Origin: Verrucomicrobiota bacterium
GTDB lineage: Bacteria; Chlamydiota; Chlamydiia; Chlamydiales; JAEYWL01
Length of the DNA: 27,498 nucleotides
NCBI GenBank assembly: GCA_023428915.1
Contig: JAEYWL010000048.1
Location: 1 to 27,498, forward strand
Direction of reading: 5' to 3'
Part shown: positions 7,029 to 14,668 of the stretch, piece after piece
Numbering within the stretch: the first letter of the stretch is position 1
Layout: every line of letters begins with the position of its first letter
Made by a program: the position numbers and the translations under genes
Notes under the pieces: model-generated
What the model was told of the DNA's origin: nothing
The model's database searches: none
Seen by the model: only the letters and a program-made list of their open reading frames with translations

Positions 7029-8026
7029 TTGGCCATGGCTGTCAGTACGCGGCGTTTGCCTGTAAAGGCCGCACGCCCGTGCATGGCAAGCACATTATCC
7101 AGGATCATTAAATCCCCTTTTCTCCATGGAAAGGCAATGGTATTTTCATCGAGTTTATCCATTACATGATAGAGATCTTGCCGATCTATTTTACTGCCAT
7201 CGGCATAAAAAATCTCATGGTAAAGCATGTACTTGCGCGCGTAAAGAACTTGTGCGCCCAAATAGCGCCAAAAGCCTAATAATCTTGGGTTATAATCGTA
7301 AAGATGCGCCTGGTTAAACCACACCATTTCGTTAGTTTCAGGGTGAGCCATTGCGGCAGGCCTGACTTGGCTAATTTCTAACCAATCATTTTGATTCCAT
7401 TTATAAGCAAATTCATTTTCAAGACAAAGTTGCTCTACTTTCTTTTTATCTTCTGTTTCAAAAACATCCAGCCATGTTTTATGCCCTTTTTGCAGGCTAT
7501 TAATGGCATCCATCAACTTGCTTTTATAGTAGTAGCGAGAGATGTATTTTAAGCCTTTGCTGGCAAACTTTTCCCTTATTTTAGGGTCGATCGACTGGTA
7601 AATTTTGCGCGCATCCCCAATGATAGTTTCCCCTTTTTCTTGCGGGGCTACTTCGCAAAAAAACATGATATAGCGCGGGTAATTTTTGACAAAGCTGAGC
7701 TCATTATGCAACGGAATTTTTATGGAAGGGGGCGCTTCGGTAGAAGTGTAAATGTGATCTTTAACTTTTGTTCGAGGACTGTCTCCGCCGATGTAATCAA
7801 TTCCCTTGCCTAAATCTAATACTCTTAAAGCTTCAGCAAAATCATCAGCAGTCTCCATCGGAAAATTTCTGAGCAAGACTCCCCCATGTTCTCTGATTCC
7901 TTCTTTGATCAGGTCCTCTTCAGCCTTTAAAACTGCAGCAAGATCTTGCTTTTGAAATGCCGTGTCCGGTTCAAGAACAAGCGGAAGTTTATTTTTATTG
8001 AGATAGTTTTTTTTTAATTTGCTCAT
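7025..8026 (-). CDS. TauD/TfdA-family Fe(II)/2-oxoglutarate dioxygenase
   Basis: A 333-residue enzyme with the non-haem iron site of the TauD family: His107-x-Glu109 (HNELSF) and the distal His316 (AMHGR), plus Arg325/326 (GKRR), which would hold the 2-oxoglutarate carboxylate. HxE in place of HxD is an accepted variant. The spacing and the MFFCEVAPQEKGET and LMILDNVLAMHGR blocks resemble SyrP-like hydroxylases that act on amino acids in peptide natural products, but no biosynthesis genes are nearby, so the substrate is unknown. No signal peptide is present, so it is cytoplasmic. A good ribosome site (AAAGGTG) precedes ATG 8026. It overlaps the SDR gene tail to tail. The AT-rich gap at 8027-8155 separates it from the divergent protease gene. 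Confidence 0.88.
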   Translation of the reverse strand: MSKLKKNYLNKNKLPLVLEPDTAFQKQDLAAVLKAEEDLIKEGIREHGGVLLRNFPMETADDFAEALRVLDLGKGIDYIGGDSPRTKVKDHIYTSTEAPPSIKIPLHNELSFVKNYPRYIMFFCEVAPQEKGETIIGDARKIYQSIDPKIREKFASKGLKYISRYYYKSKLMDAINSLQKGHKTWLDVFETEDKKKVEQLCLENEFAYKWNQNDWLEISQVRPAAMAHPETNEMVWFNQAHLYDYNPRLLGFWRYLGAQVLYARKYMLYHEIFYADGSKIDRQDLYHVMDKLDENTIAFPWRKGDLMILDNVLAMHGRAAFTGKRRVLTAMAN

Positions 8027-8127
8027 AGAAACACCTTTACTTTTAGGTATTTTTTAGCAGTCATTCCGCTAATTTGTCAAATCCAAATTTAAATTACATA
8101 CAGTTATTAAAAAATTATTAATAGTTA

Positions 8128-8133
8128 TATAAT
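8128..8133 (+). promoter_or_regulatory. Possible -10 element for the YopT-like gene
   Basis: TATAAT stands about 25 bases before the ATG at 8156 in a very AT-rich stretch, with AAGG as ribosome site at about 8146-8149. A TTATTA at a suitable distance upstream is a poor -35 match. In such AT-rich DNA a chance match is likely. Confidence 0.3.
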
Positions 8134-8155
8134 AATTATAAAAGTAAGGTTAAAT

Positions 8156-9766
8156 ATGGGTTTTCCACCAATCTTACCAGAAAATAATCAAACACCCTCA
8201 AGGGGATATAATTTAGATAAACAAAAAGAATCTAAAGATATTATTAGTGAGAATCGCTATCGTTTTTCTCCTAAAAATTATAAAAAGTTCGTTGCTGTGT
8301 CGCGAGAAATTTTCCAGCTCGATAAAGAAATTGCTCAAACAAACAATCCAGAAGCCAAAGAGCGCCTTCTCTTTGCTAAAAAGCACAAAATTTATGAACG
8401 CGAACAATTTAAGACCAAAATCCTCTTTGGACAAAATTTTTTAATACCAACCAAAAACATTCCGCGCCTTGAGCTTAATGATAAAGAAAAGGAGAAGGGA
8501 TTTAAAAAAGAAGCGCAAACTTTACTTGAAGATGTCATCACTACAAATGAATTGGCCATCACGGATAGGGAACTCCCCCCTTTTCATAGAGATGCTGTAT
8601 GCGTGGGCAGTTCCATAGAATTTGCGCGCAAGGCCCTCCAGCTATTTAATACTCCTCTTGAGCCAACCCGGTTTAAAGCAACCCTAATGGAATTTGCAAA
8701 GGAAAATAAGGAAGGAATCGGTCCAGCTGCACTGGCCAATCACTTAGTTTATGAGAAGGTCCGCGAATACGAATTACTTAAAATGGCCGACGACATCTTA
8801 GATAAAAATCTGTTTAATAATGGGACCTATTCAGATTTTGAAATTGAGTTAGCAAAAATTCTGCTCCTCTCTTATTACATGCCTAAATCCTTTTCGAACG
8901 AAGCCCTTAATCAGCTAATTGAATCTTCAAAGGCCAAATTAGCCGGTAAAACAGTAGAATCTACTATCTTCGTAATTACCTGTAAAACTTTTCAAGAAAA
9001 TCCCTACAGCTCAGATCGGGAGTTAAAAGCTCTAATCTTTGCTGAAATTGAATCGAGAAAAAATGAGGGAAAAATCTCGGATGCAGAAGCAAAATCTATC
9101 CAGGCCGGCTGCATTAATGTTCTTGCAATTACAACACTTGCCCACCAGGACATGAAAGAAAATAATAATATTTTTTTAGGAACATTGAGCGTTAAAAATG
9201 CCAATAAGGAGATCATGAAGCAGGTCTATGATCGCACAGTCCCGCAACCTGTTGCCGCCACCCGAAATCCGATAAAATTATTCAAAGCCTACCGGGAGCA
9301 AAAAAAAGCGGCAGCCAAACAACCTCTTGCCCCTTCTATAATCGATAAGAAAGTGCAGAATCTGCTGGATCTCAATCAATGGATGGCTGTAGACACCAAA
9401 GCTGCAACTCGCGTTGCCAATAGCAGAGAAATGCTGCTTGAAAGTTGTGAACACGAATTGGGCCCTATAGGCATATCAGATGATCGGCATTATTTAAGCA
9501 ATCTTCACCGCTTAAGCGATGGCGTCTACGACCTCTCAATTATGACGCATGAGGGGGCGCATGCCATGGTGTATATTAAATATCAAGGCATGGGATTTGT
9601 GCTGGATCCAAACCGGGGGTTAATTGAACTGCACCCTGCAGATCATGCTTATAATATATTGCGCCTTTTGAATCACTACTCGGTATCAGATAATCAAACA
9701 ATGATTGAAGTTGACCACACTGATTCCCATCAAATTCAAATCAGAAAATTTAGCGAGAAATCTTAG
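8156..9766 (+). CDS. Putative YopT-like (C58) cysteine protease effector
   Basis: A 536-residue protein. Near the end, GAHAMVYIKYQGMGFVLDPN matches the His/Asp block of the YopT-type papain fold: His469, then Asp484 in LDPNRG. A candidate nucleophile is Cys149 in DAVCVGSSIEFARKAL, a Cys at the head of a helix as in this fold. Between Cys149 and His469 lie about 320 residues, much longer than in YopT, which I take as an inserted helical domain. The first 100 residues are charged and likely helical (ISENRYRFSPKNYKKF), with no signal peptide, consistent with a type III effector. The family is known for host-protein cleavage; that this one acts in the host is inference. The ribosome site is AAGG. 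Convergent with the patatin gene, 8 bases apart. Confidence 0.6.
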   Translation: MGFPPILPENNQTPSRGYNLDKQKESKDIISENRYRFSPKNYKKFVAVSREIFQLDKEIAQTNNPEAKERLLFAKKHKIYEREQFKTKILFGQNFLIPTKNIPRLELNDKEKEKGFKKEAQTLLEDVITTNELAITDRELPPFHRDAVCVGSSIEFARKALQLFNTPLEPTRFKATLMEFAKENKEGIGPAALANHLVYEKVREYELLKMADDILDKNLFNNGTYSDFEIELAKILLLSYYMPKSFSNEALNQLIESSKAKLAGKTVESTIFVITCKTFQENPYSSDRELKALIFAEIESRKNEGKISDAEAKSIQAGCINVLAITTLAHQDMKENNNIFLGTLSVKNANKEIMKQVYDRTVPQPVAATRNPIKLFKAYREQKKAAAKQPLAPSIIDKKVQNLLDLNQWMAVDTKAATRVANSREMLLESCEHELGPIGISDDRHYLSNLHRLSDGVYDLSIMTHEGAHAMVYIKYQGMGFVLDPNRGLIELHPADHAYNILRLLNHYSVSDNQTMIEVDHTDSHQIQIRKFSEKS

Positions 9767-9774
9767 TCTCAGTA

Positions 9775-10758
9775 TTAGCTTTCCTGGCGATAAATGCCTG
9801 GCACATAAGGCTGCATGCAAACTAATCTTCTTCGCGTTAAATCTGAAGTGCAGTCCGGCGGGATACGCGACAACAGTTCCAGGATCTCAGGAATTTTCTC
9901 AAGTGCTGCTTCCCTGCCGGCCTGGTATACTTTCCACTTCATTTTATCATTAAAAGAACCGACGCCGCAAGTTTTGGGGCGTATGGTGACGTCGGCGCAC
10001 GAAGTACAAGTTTCATTCTGCCACATAAAAGCTATTTCAGCAGCACGGGTGGCAACAGTAAACAAGTTTGTAGGAAAAGTTTTTTCCAGTAATTCGCATA
10101 GATCGACGCAAATCACAATTTCAGCACCTAAATCATGAGCAATATTGGCAGGATTGGGGTTAATGGTCCCCCCGTCAACTAAAATGCGTCCATTTAGCTC
10201 GCAAGGCACAAATACAAATGGGATCGAACAAGAAGCCCTGATTGAACTTATCAAATCTCCCGATCCCATAGGGATCAGTTCTCCGGAATGCAGATCGGCT
10301 GCACAACATACAAAGGGGATATTCAGATGGCAGAAATCTTCAGCTTCAAGATATTTATCAATTACCTTATGCATCGAGTCGCCTTGTGAAAGGCCATATT
10401 TTATATTCCAGCACTCTATATCCATCATTGAGTGCGTGCGCATTTCCATGACACAGGGCTTGATTGCCGCTACAGAACATTTTTCTGCATATAGCGCTCC
10501 GACAATACTCCCGGCGCTGCAGCCGACAATCAAGTCAATCGGGATGCCATACTCCTCAAACACTTCCAGCACGCCAACATGAGCCATGCCCCGTACGCCG
10601 CCGCTGCCCAATACTAAAGCCACGCGTATCCGTTCAGGAACATAAAAAGGCTCTAAAGGAGCAGGTTCTGCGGAAGGCATTAATCTATGTGGGCAGCAAC
10701 ACGACTGGACCGTAATGGCAATTACAAGCCACTGAAAAAGCATGAAAAGATGTCGCAT
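9775..10758 (-). CDS. Patatin-like phospholipase (RssA/NTE type), exported
   Basis: A 327-residue patatin-fold lipid hydrolase. The motifs are complete: oxyanion loop GSGGVRG (51-57), nucleophile Ser81 in GCSAG, and the second dyad residue Asp195 in DGG, so it should cleave acyl esters of phospholipids or lysophospholipids. The N-terminus is a hydrophobic export signal followed by three cysteines (SCCCPH, 19-24). Cys20 might be lipidated, but VQSC is a poor lipobox. The mature domain therefore probably sits at or outside the inner membrane. It is unusually rich in Cys along its length. The ribosome site AGGA is about ten bases upstream. Patatin lipases of intracellular bacteria often act on host or vacuole membranes; that is family knowledge, not shown here. 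Confidence 0.88.
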   Translation of the reverse strand: MRHLFMLFQWLVIAITVQSCCCPHRLMPSAEPAPLEPFYVPERIRVALVLGSGGVRGMAHVGVLEVFEEYGIPIDLIVGCSAGSIVGALYAEKCSVAAIKPCVMEMRTHSMMDIECWNIKYGLSQGDSMHKVIDKYLEAEDFCHLNIPFVCCAADLHSGELIPMGSGDLISSIRASCSIPFVFVPCELNGRILVDGGTINPNPANIAHDLGAEIVICVDLCELLEKTFPTNLFTVATRAAEIAFMWQNETCTSCADVTIRPKTCGVGSFNDKMKWKVYQAGREAALEKIPEILELLSRIPPDCTSDLTRRRLVCMQPYVPGIYRQES

Positions 10759-10865
10759 TTGATATCATTCCTATTGTGAAGAGCAAAGGCGATTGATATC
10801 TTATTTTAAGCTAATTTTTCAAGAAATTTTTACTGGTAGATAGCATAAATCCGAATTAGGCGCTT

Positions 10866-11059
10866 AAAGGGACAAGAGACAGTAGGGACACCAGTGACTT
10901 TAGGGACTTAATAGACTAAGCGCCAATCATTTGACTTCAAATGATTTAAGTTTTGTTAAAAAATTAAACGCAAAGGAACAAGGCGTAAAAGGTTTAACAA
11001 TATATTAGGGCTTAGTCCTTTAAGTCCCTAAGGTCTCTGGCGTCCTTATGGTCCCTTTT
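10866..11059. repeat. Inverted array of degenerate 9-nt repeats
   Basis: On the plus strand 10881-10916 reads AGTAGGGAC, ACCAGTGAC, TTTAGGGAC, TTAATAGAC: four 9-base units of form NNNAGGGAC, preceded by two shorter ones from 10866. At 11015-11059 the same unit occurs five times in reverse: GTCCTTTAA, GTCCCTAAG, GTCTCTGGC, GTCCTTATG, GTCCCTTTT. The two arrays are also imperfect inverted copies of one another, with a 98-base AT-rich centre that holds a small hairpin (AATCATTT/AAATGATT, 10925-10946). No gene lies inside. The array sits between the patatin gene and the tRNA genes. Confidence 0.75.
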
Positions 11060-11105
11060 ACTTGTCATTAGAATTAATAAAGAAAATTAAGTTTATGCTT
11101 AAAAG

Positions 11106-11178
11106 TAGCGGCAGCCGGATTCGAACCGACGACACGCGGATTATGATTCCGCTGCTCTACCGACTGAGCTATACCGCC
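11106..11178 (-). tRNA. tRNA-Met (CAT), elongator type
   Basis: The minus strand folds as a full cloverleaf of 73 bases: acceptor stem GGCGGTA with TGCCGCT, D-arm TAGCTCAG, anticodon stem GCGGA/TCCGC around the loop ATCATAA (anticodon CAT), and a T-arm with TTCGAAT. The first acceptor pair is G-U. CCA is not encoded. A CAT anticodon can also belong to tRNA-Ile2, whose C34 is changed to lysidine, but the body is closer to the usual elongator tRNA-Met. It lies 11 bases after the initiator tRNA gene on the same strand, so both are probably made as one transcript. Confidence 0.9.
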
Positions 11179-11189
11179 CTCAAGAAAAA

Positions 11190-11262
11190 TAGCGGGGGAA
11201 GGATTCGAACCTCCGACCTTTGGGTTATGAGCCCAACGAGCTAACCCCTGCTCCACCCCGCG
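11190..11262 (-). tRNA. Initiator tRNA-fMet (CAT)
   Basis: The 73-base minus-strand sequence begins CGCGGGGTGGAGCAG and carries the initiator marks: an unpaired first acceptor position (C1 against U72 where C1-A72 is usual), three G-C pairs at the base of the anticodon stem (TTGGG/CCCAA) and the loop CTCATAA. CCA is not encoded and must be added after transcription. It is the first of the two tRNA-Met genes in the direction of transcription. Confidence 0.93.
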
Positions 11263-11328
11263 TCATGGATTATGGAATAAATGTAACACATATACCTATT
11301 TATCACCAACACCTAAACGCATATTCAT

Positions 11329-11367
11329 GAAAAAAAACTAAAAACGCTCTGTAAGCTACTCTAAAGC
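11329..11367 (-). terminator. Possible intrinsic terminator after waaA
   Basis: Just after the waaA stop on the minus strand, GCTTT and AGAGC (bases 11367-11346) can form a short stem, followed by two T-runs (GTTTTTAGTTTTTTT). The stem is weak, about five pairs with one G-U, but the T-rich tail and the position at the end of a five-gene run support a terminator. Confidence 0.4.
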
Positions 11368-11377
11368 ATTGTATTCT

Positions 11378-12646
11378 TTACGAGTCTATGGCCTGCAGTG
11401 TTTTTTGCACAGAGCCTTTGTTTTCTTTCAGCAAGCGGAGGCCATTCTCGCCCATCTGTTTTGCATTTTCAGGCTCGGATAATAAAGTGGTAACGGCCAG
11501 CGGCAGCTGGCTTAAAGACACCTGCATGCCTGCCTTATATTTTAGAATTAAATTGACCAATTCAGGCTGCTGGTGCATGTTAGGGCCGAAAAGCACGGGC
11601 ACGCCAAATCCTGCAGGCTCCAGCAGATTATGTCCGCCGACATTCGAGCCGTAGGAGCCTGCCACAATTGCAAGGTCGCTCAGCTGAAAAAAGTATTTCA
11701 GCATGCCCATAGCATCCACCAAAACAATCTTTTCTTTAACCGGCCCTGTTGACACTGCCGACAGTAAAGTATAGCTTAGCCCTTCAGCTTCCAATTGTTT
11801 TGCAACATCGCCAAACCTCTCGGGATGCCGCGGGGCGACTAACACTTTTAAATCCGGAAATTGCTCCCAGACCATTTTCAGGGCCGACATTAACTCCATC
11901 TCCTCCGGGTTATGCGTAGAGGCTATTGTCAGAACTTTAGTCGCAGGAGTTATCCCTAATTTTTTTATCCACTCCCGCTTTTGCTCCGGGCTCATAGGGG
12001 GAAAATCGTAATCGAACTTGAGGTTGCCGGTAACGGTGATTTTTTCAGCGGGAATGCCTATTTGTTTAAACCTTTCAGCAAATTCTGCATTTTGCACGCA
12101 GAAGTGCGCCACAGCATCGAAAAGCTTATGGCTAAAAAAAGAAAAAGTTGTAAAGCGCTTAGCTGAACGCTCTGAAATTTTACCGTTCACCACGCTAATT
12201 TCTGCCCCTCCCGCCTTGGCCTGAGTTAGCAGGTTATACCAAAAATCGGTTTCGCAAAGGATCAGCTTATTAGGATGCGTGCGTTTTAAGGCTTTCTCTA
12301 TAACCCAGGGAAAGTCAAAGGGTAAATAAATGAAATAATCCGCAAAAGGCAGGGTTTTAATGGCCTCTTCATGGCCTGTTTCTGTGATATTGGAGATAAT
12401 CAAACAACAGGCAGGATGCCGTTTTTTTAGTTCTTTTGCCAATGGCGCTACAGCCTTAGTTTCTCCAACGGACACGGCATGAATCCAAATCACTTCCTGC
12501 TCCTCTGGCACAAAGGGAATATCTTTTCCAAATCTCTGGCTAAGGCTGTGTTTGTATTTGCCATGAACTGCCATCTGATACAGCAAGTTAGGCAAGGATG
12601 CTAAAGCGAAAAGGAATAACGCGATATTGTAGATAATTGAAACCAT
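11378..12646 (-). CDS. waaA: 3-deoxy-D-manno-octulosonic acid (Kdo) transferase
   Basis: A 422-residue glycosyltransferase of family GT30, the normal length. It moves Kdo from CMP-Kdo to lipid A precursor at the inner membrane. The N-terminus is a membrane anchor (about 3-22), followed by the acceptor-side motif HAVSVGE with the likely catalytic base Glu62, and CETDFWYN around 131. The donor half holds the conserved GSNVGGHNLLEPAGFGVP stretch. In chlamydiae the same protein (GseA) is multifunctional and adds several Kdo units to make the genus epitope; how many this one adds cannot be read from sequence. It starts ten bases after the ligA stop with AAGG as ribosome site, so it is likely the last gene of the mtaB-glgB-ligA-waaA run. 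Confidence 0.95.
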   Translation of the reverse strand: MVSIIYNIALFLFALASLPNLLYQMAVHGKYKHSLSQRFGKDIPFVPEEQEVIWIHAVSVGETKAVAPLAKELKKRHPACCLIISNITETGHEEAIKTLPFADYFIYLPFDFPWVIEKALKRTHPNKLILCETDFWYNLLTQAKAGGAEISVVNGKISERSAKRFTTFSFFSHKLFDAVAHFCVQNAEFAERFKQIGIPAEKITVTGNLKFDYDFPPMSPEQKREWIKKLGITPATKVLTIASTHNPEEMELMSALKMVWEQFPDLKVLVAPRHPERFGDVAKQLEAEGLSYTLLSAVSTGPVKEKIVLVDAMGMLKYFFQLSDLAIVAGSYGSNVGGHNLLEPAGFGVPVLFGPNMHQQPELVNLILKYKAGMQVSLSQLPLAVTTLLSEPENAKQMGENGLRLLKENKGSVQKTLQAIDS

Positions 12647-12656
12647 GGAGGGAACC

Positions 12657-14648
12657 TTATAACATTGAAGTAAACTGCTCTTCGCTGAGTATTGCCACCC
12701 CCAGCTGCAGAGCTTTATCTAATTTAGAGCCGGCTTCTTTACCGGCCAGTACATAATTTGTATGCTTGCTCACACTGCCGGCTACCTTGCCGCCCCTTTC
12801 TTTGATCAAAGCACTCGCCGACTGGCGCGTGTATTTTTCAAGGGTACCCGTGAGCACAAAAGTTTTTTCTTCGAAAGGATGCCCCTGAAACTGTATAACC
12901 TGCATAGGTGCCGGATTGACCCCTGCAACAAGCAAGGACTCTATTTCTTCCTTGTGGGCGGGCTCTGCAAAGTACTCCACAATTGATTCAGCGACTTTCT
13001 CTCCGATTCCCTCAATTTTCATCAATTGTTCTTTATCGAAGAGGGCCAGGGTTTGCAGGTCTCCAGATTTGCTTGCAAGGAGTTCAGCGGTGCCAATACC
13101 GACATGTTTAATGCCGAGAGCCATAATAAAACGCGGCAAAGAAACATCTTTAGCCTTTTGAATACTGCTAAGCAGATTGTCCACCGACTTCTGCTTAAAA
13201 TTCTGGAGCTGGAACAACTGCTCCGCCTCCAGCTTGAAGATATCGGAGGGCTTTTTCACAAACCCCTTCTCAAAGAGCTGTGTCATCACCTTTTCCCCGA
13301 GATTTTCAATATCAAAGGCTTGTTTTCCGGCAACATAGGTGAGATAGCGCAGCTGCTGCTCTGGACAGTCTGAAAAATTGGGACACCTTACGGCAACTTC
13401 TTCTTCTGATTTTTCAAGCAGAGCGCCGCAGCTTGGACAATGCATGGGCATAGACCAAGGTTTTGCCCCCATAGGCCTTTTATCCAATACCACTTCAACT
13501 ACTTTTGGAATTACATCCCCGCCTTTTTCTATGATGACGGCATCGCCAATGCGGATATCTTTTCGCTGCACTTCCTCTTCATTGTGGAGGGTAGCCCTTG
13601 CTATGGTGCTGCCGGCTAAAAAGACGGGCGCTAATTCAGCAACAGGCGTAATAACCCCGGTTCTTCCTATTTGGACAGTGATATCTTTGATTACCGTCTC
13701 CGCTTGTTCTGCTGCAAATTTATAGGCCACTGCCCAACGGGGCGTTTTGACGGTAGCTCCAATTCTTTGCTGGTCATCAATATTGTCTAATTTAATGACA
13801 ATACCATCGATGTCATAGGGCAGCTCAATCCGTTTTTGCCTTACCCGTCCGGAAAATTCCCAAATATCGTCCAGGTTATGGCATAGGGCAATGTCTTGCA
13901 ATCCTGGAAGGCCGTACTCTTTAATTCTTTTGTGGACGGCATATTGACTTTTGGGCATGTCTGCAGAGACTTCAGCAATGGCATAAAAGACTACCGCCAA
14001 TCCCCTTTTAGCTACCTCTTTAGGGTCTAATAGCTTTAATGATCCCGCCGCTGCATTGCGCGGATTGGCCCATAGCGGATCGCCATCCAAGGCGCGCTGT
14101 TCATTAAGTTTTTCAAAGATATTATGCGGCAGGTATACCTCGCCTCTGACTTCAAGATAGTCCGGCGGGTTTTCCCCGGCAAGCTGCAATGGGGAAGAGC
14201 GGACCGTGCGGAAATTATTGCTTATATCATCCCCTTCCCGGCCATCCCCCCTTGTCAGGCAGCGGACAAACTTTCCCTTTTCATAAAGGGCTGAAATGGC
14301 AATTCCATCCATTTTTAATTCGGCGCAAAATGCCAGCTCTTGTTTTTCAAGGGTTTTTTGCATCCTCTTTATGAACTCGGCCAATTCTTCCTTTGAATAG
14401 GTGTTAGCTAAAGAAAGCATTGGAATATTATGCACAGCAGTTTTAAAGCCTGCCGTTAAACTTTCCCCTACCCTTTGCGTTGGCGATGAGGGTGTTACCC
14501 ATTCCGGGTGTTCACGCTCTATGGCTTCCAGCCTTTTTAAAAGGTGATCGAACTCCTGGTCTGATATTTCAGGAGCGTGTTCAATATAGTACAGATGGCT
14601 ATGCCGCCAAATTTCCCGGCAAAGAGCTTCGTATTCCTGCTGTTGCAT
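12657..14648 (-). CDS. ligA: NAD-dependent DNA ligase
   Basis: A 663-residue LigA of normal length with every domain in place: the N-terminal NAD-binding Ia region (YYxxxxPEISDxEFD type, about 20-35), the adenylation domain with the lysine of KMDG at 112 (AELKMDGIAIS), the OB fold, a four-cysteine zinc finger (CPSCGALL and RCPNFSDC), helix-hairpin-helix repeats (IKHVGIGTAELLA, IEGIGEKVAESIV) and a C-terminal BRCT domain (about 588-663, starting near FEEKTFVLTGTLEKY). It seals nicks in replication and repair using NAD. It starts 20 bases after the glgB stop, with a poor ribosome site, and is followed within ten bases by waaA. No odd features are seen. Confidence 0.97.
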   Translation of the reverse strand: MQQQEYEALCREIWRHSHLYYIEHAPEISDQEFDHLLKRLEAIEREHPEWVTPSSPTQRVGESLTAGFKTAVHNIPMLSLANTYSKEELAEFIKRMQKTLEKQELAFCAELKMDGIAISALYEKGKFVRCLTRGDGREGDDISNNFRTVRSSPLQLAGENPPDYLEVRGEVYLPHNIFEKLNEQRALDGDPLWANPRNAAAGSLKLLDPKEVAKRGLAVVFYAIAEVSADMPKSQYAVHKRIKEYGLPGLQDIALCHNLDDIWEFSGRVRQKRIELPYDIDGIVIKLDNIDDQQRIGATVKTPRWAVAYKFAAEQAETVIKDITVQIGRTGVITPVAELAPVFLAGSTIARATLHNEEEVQRKDIRIGDAVIIEKGGDVIPKVVEVVLDKRPMGAKPWSMPMHCPSCGALLEKSEEEVAVRCPNFSDCPEQQLRYLTYVAGKQAFDIENLGEKVMTQLFEKGFVKKPSDIFKLEAEQLFQLQNFKQKSVDNLLSSIQKAKDVSLPRFIMALGIKHVGIGTAELLASKSGDLQTLALFDKEQLMKIEGIGEKVAESIVEYFAEPAHKEEIESLLVAGVNPAPMQVIQFQGHPFEEKTFVLTGTLEKYTRQSASALIKERGGKVAGSVSKHTNYVLAGKEAGSKLDKALQLGVAILSEEQFTSML

Positions 14649-14668
14649 GCTTTGTTCTCAAGGGCGTA

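Noticed and set aside
10145..10582. 145-residue frame opposite the patatin gene
   Set aside because: The patatin frame contains all catalytic motifs; the opposite frame has no ribosome site and no recognisable domain.
10690..10758. Definite lipoprotein call for the patatin-like protein
   Set aside because: Cysteines follow the hydrophobic segment, but VQSC is a weak lipobox, so only export is claimed.
10866..11059. CRISPR array
   Set aside because: Units are nine bases, degenerate and without spacers, and the second array is in reverse orientation; no cas gene is near.
11062..11256. 60-residue frames on both strands at 11062-11256
   Set aside because: They lie across two well-folded tRNA genes and read typical tRNA antisense peptides such as GSNPSPA.
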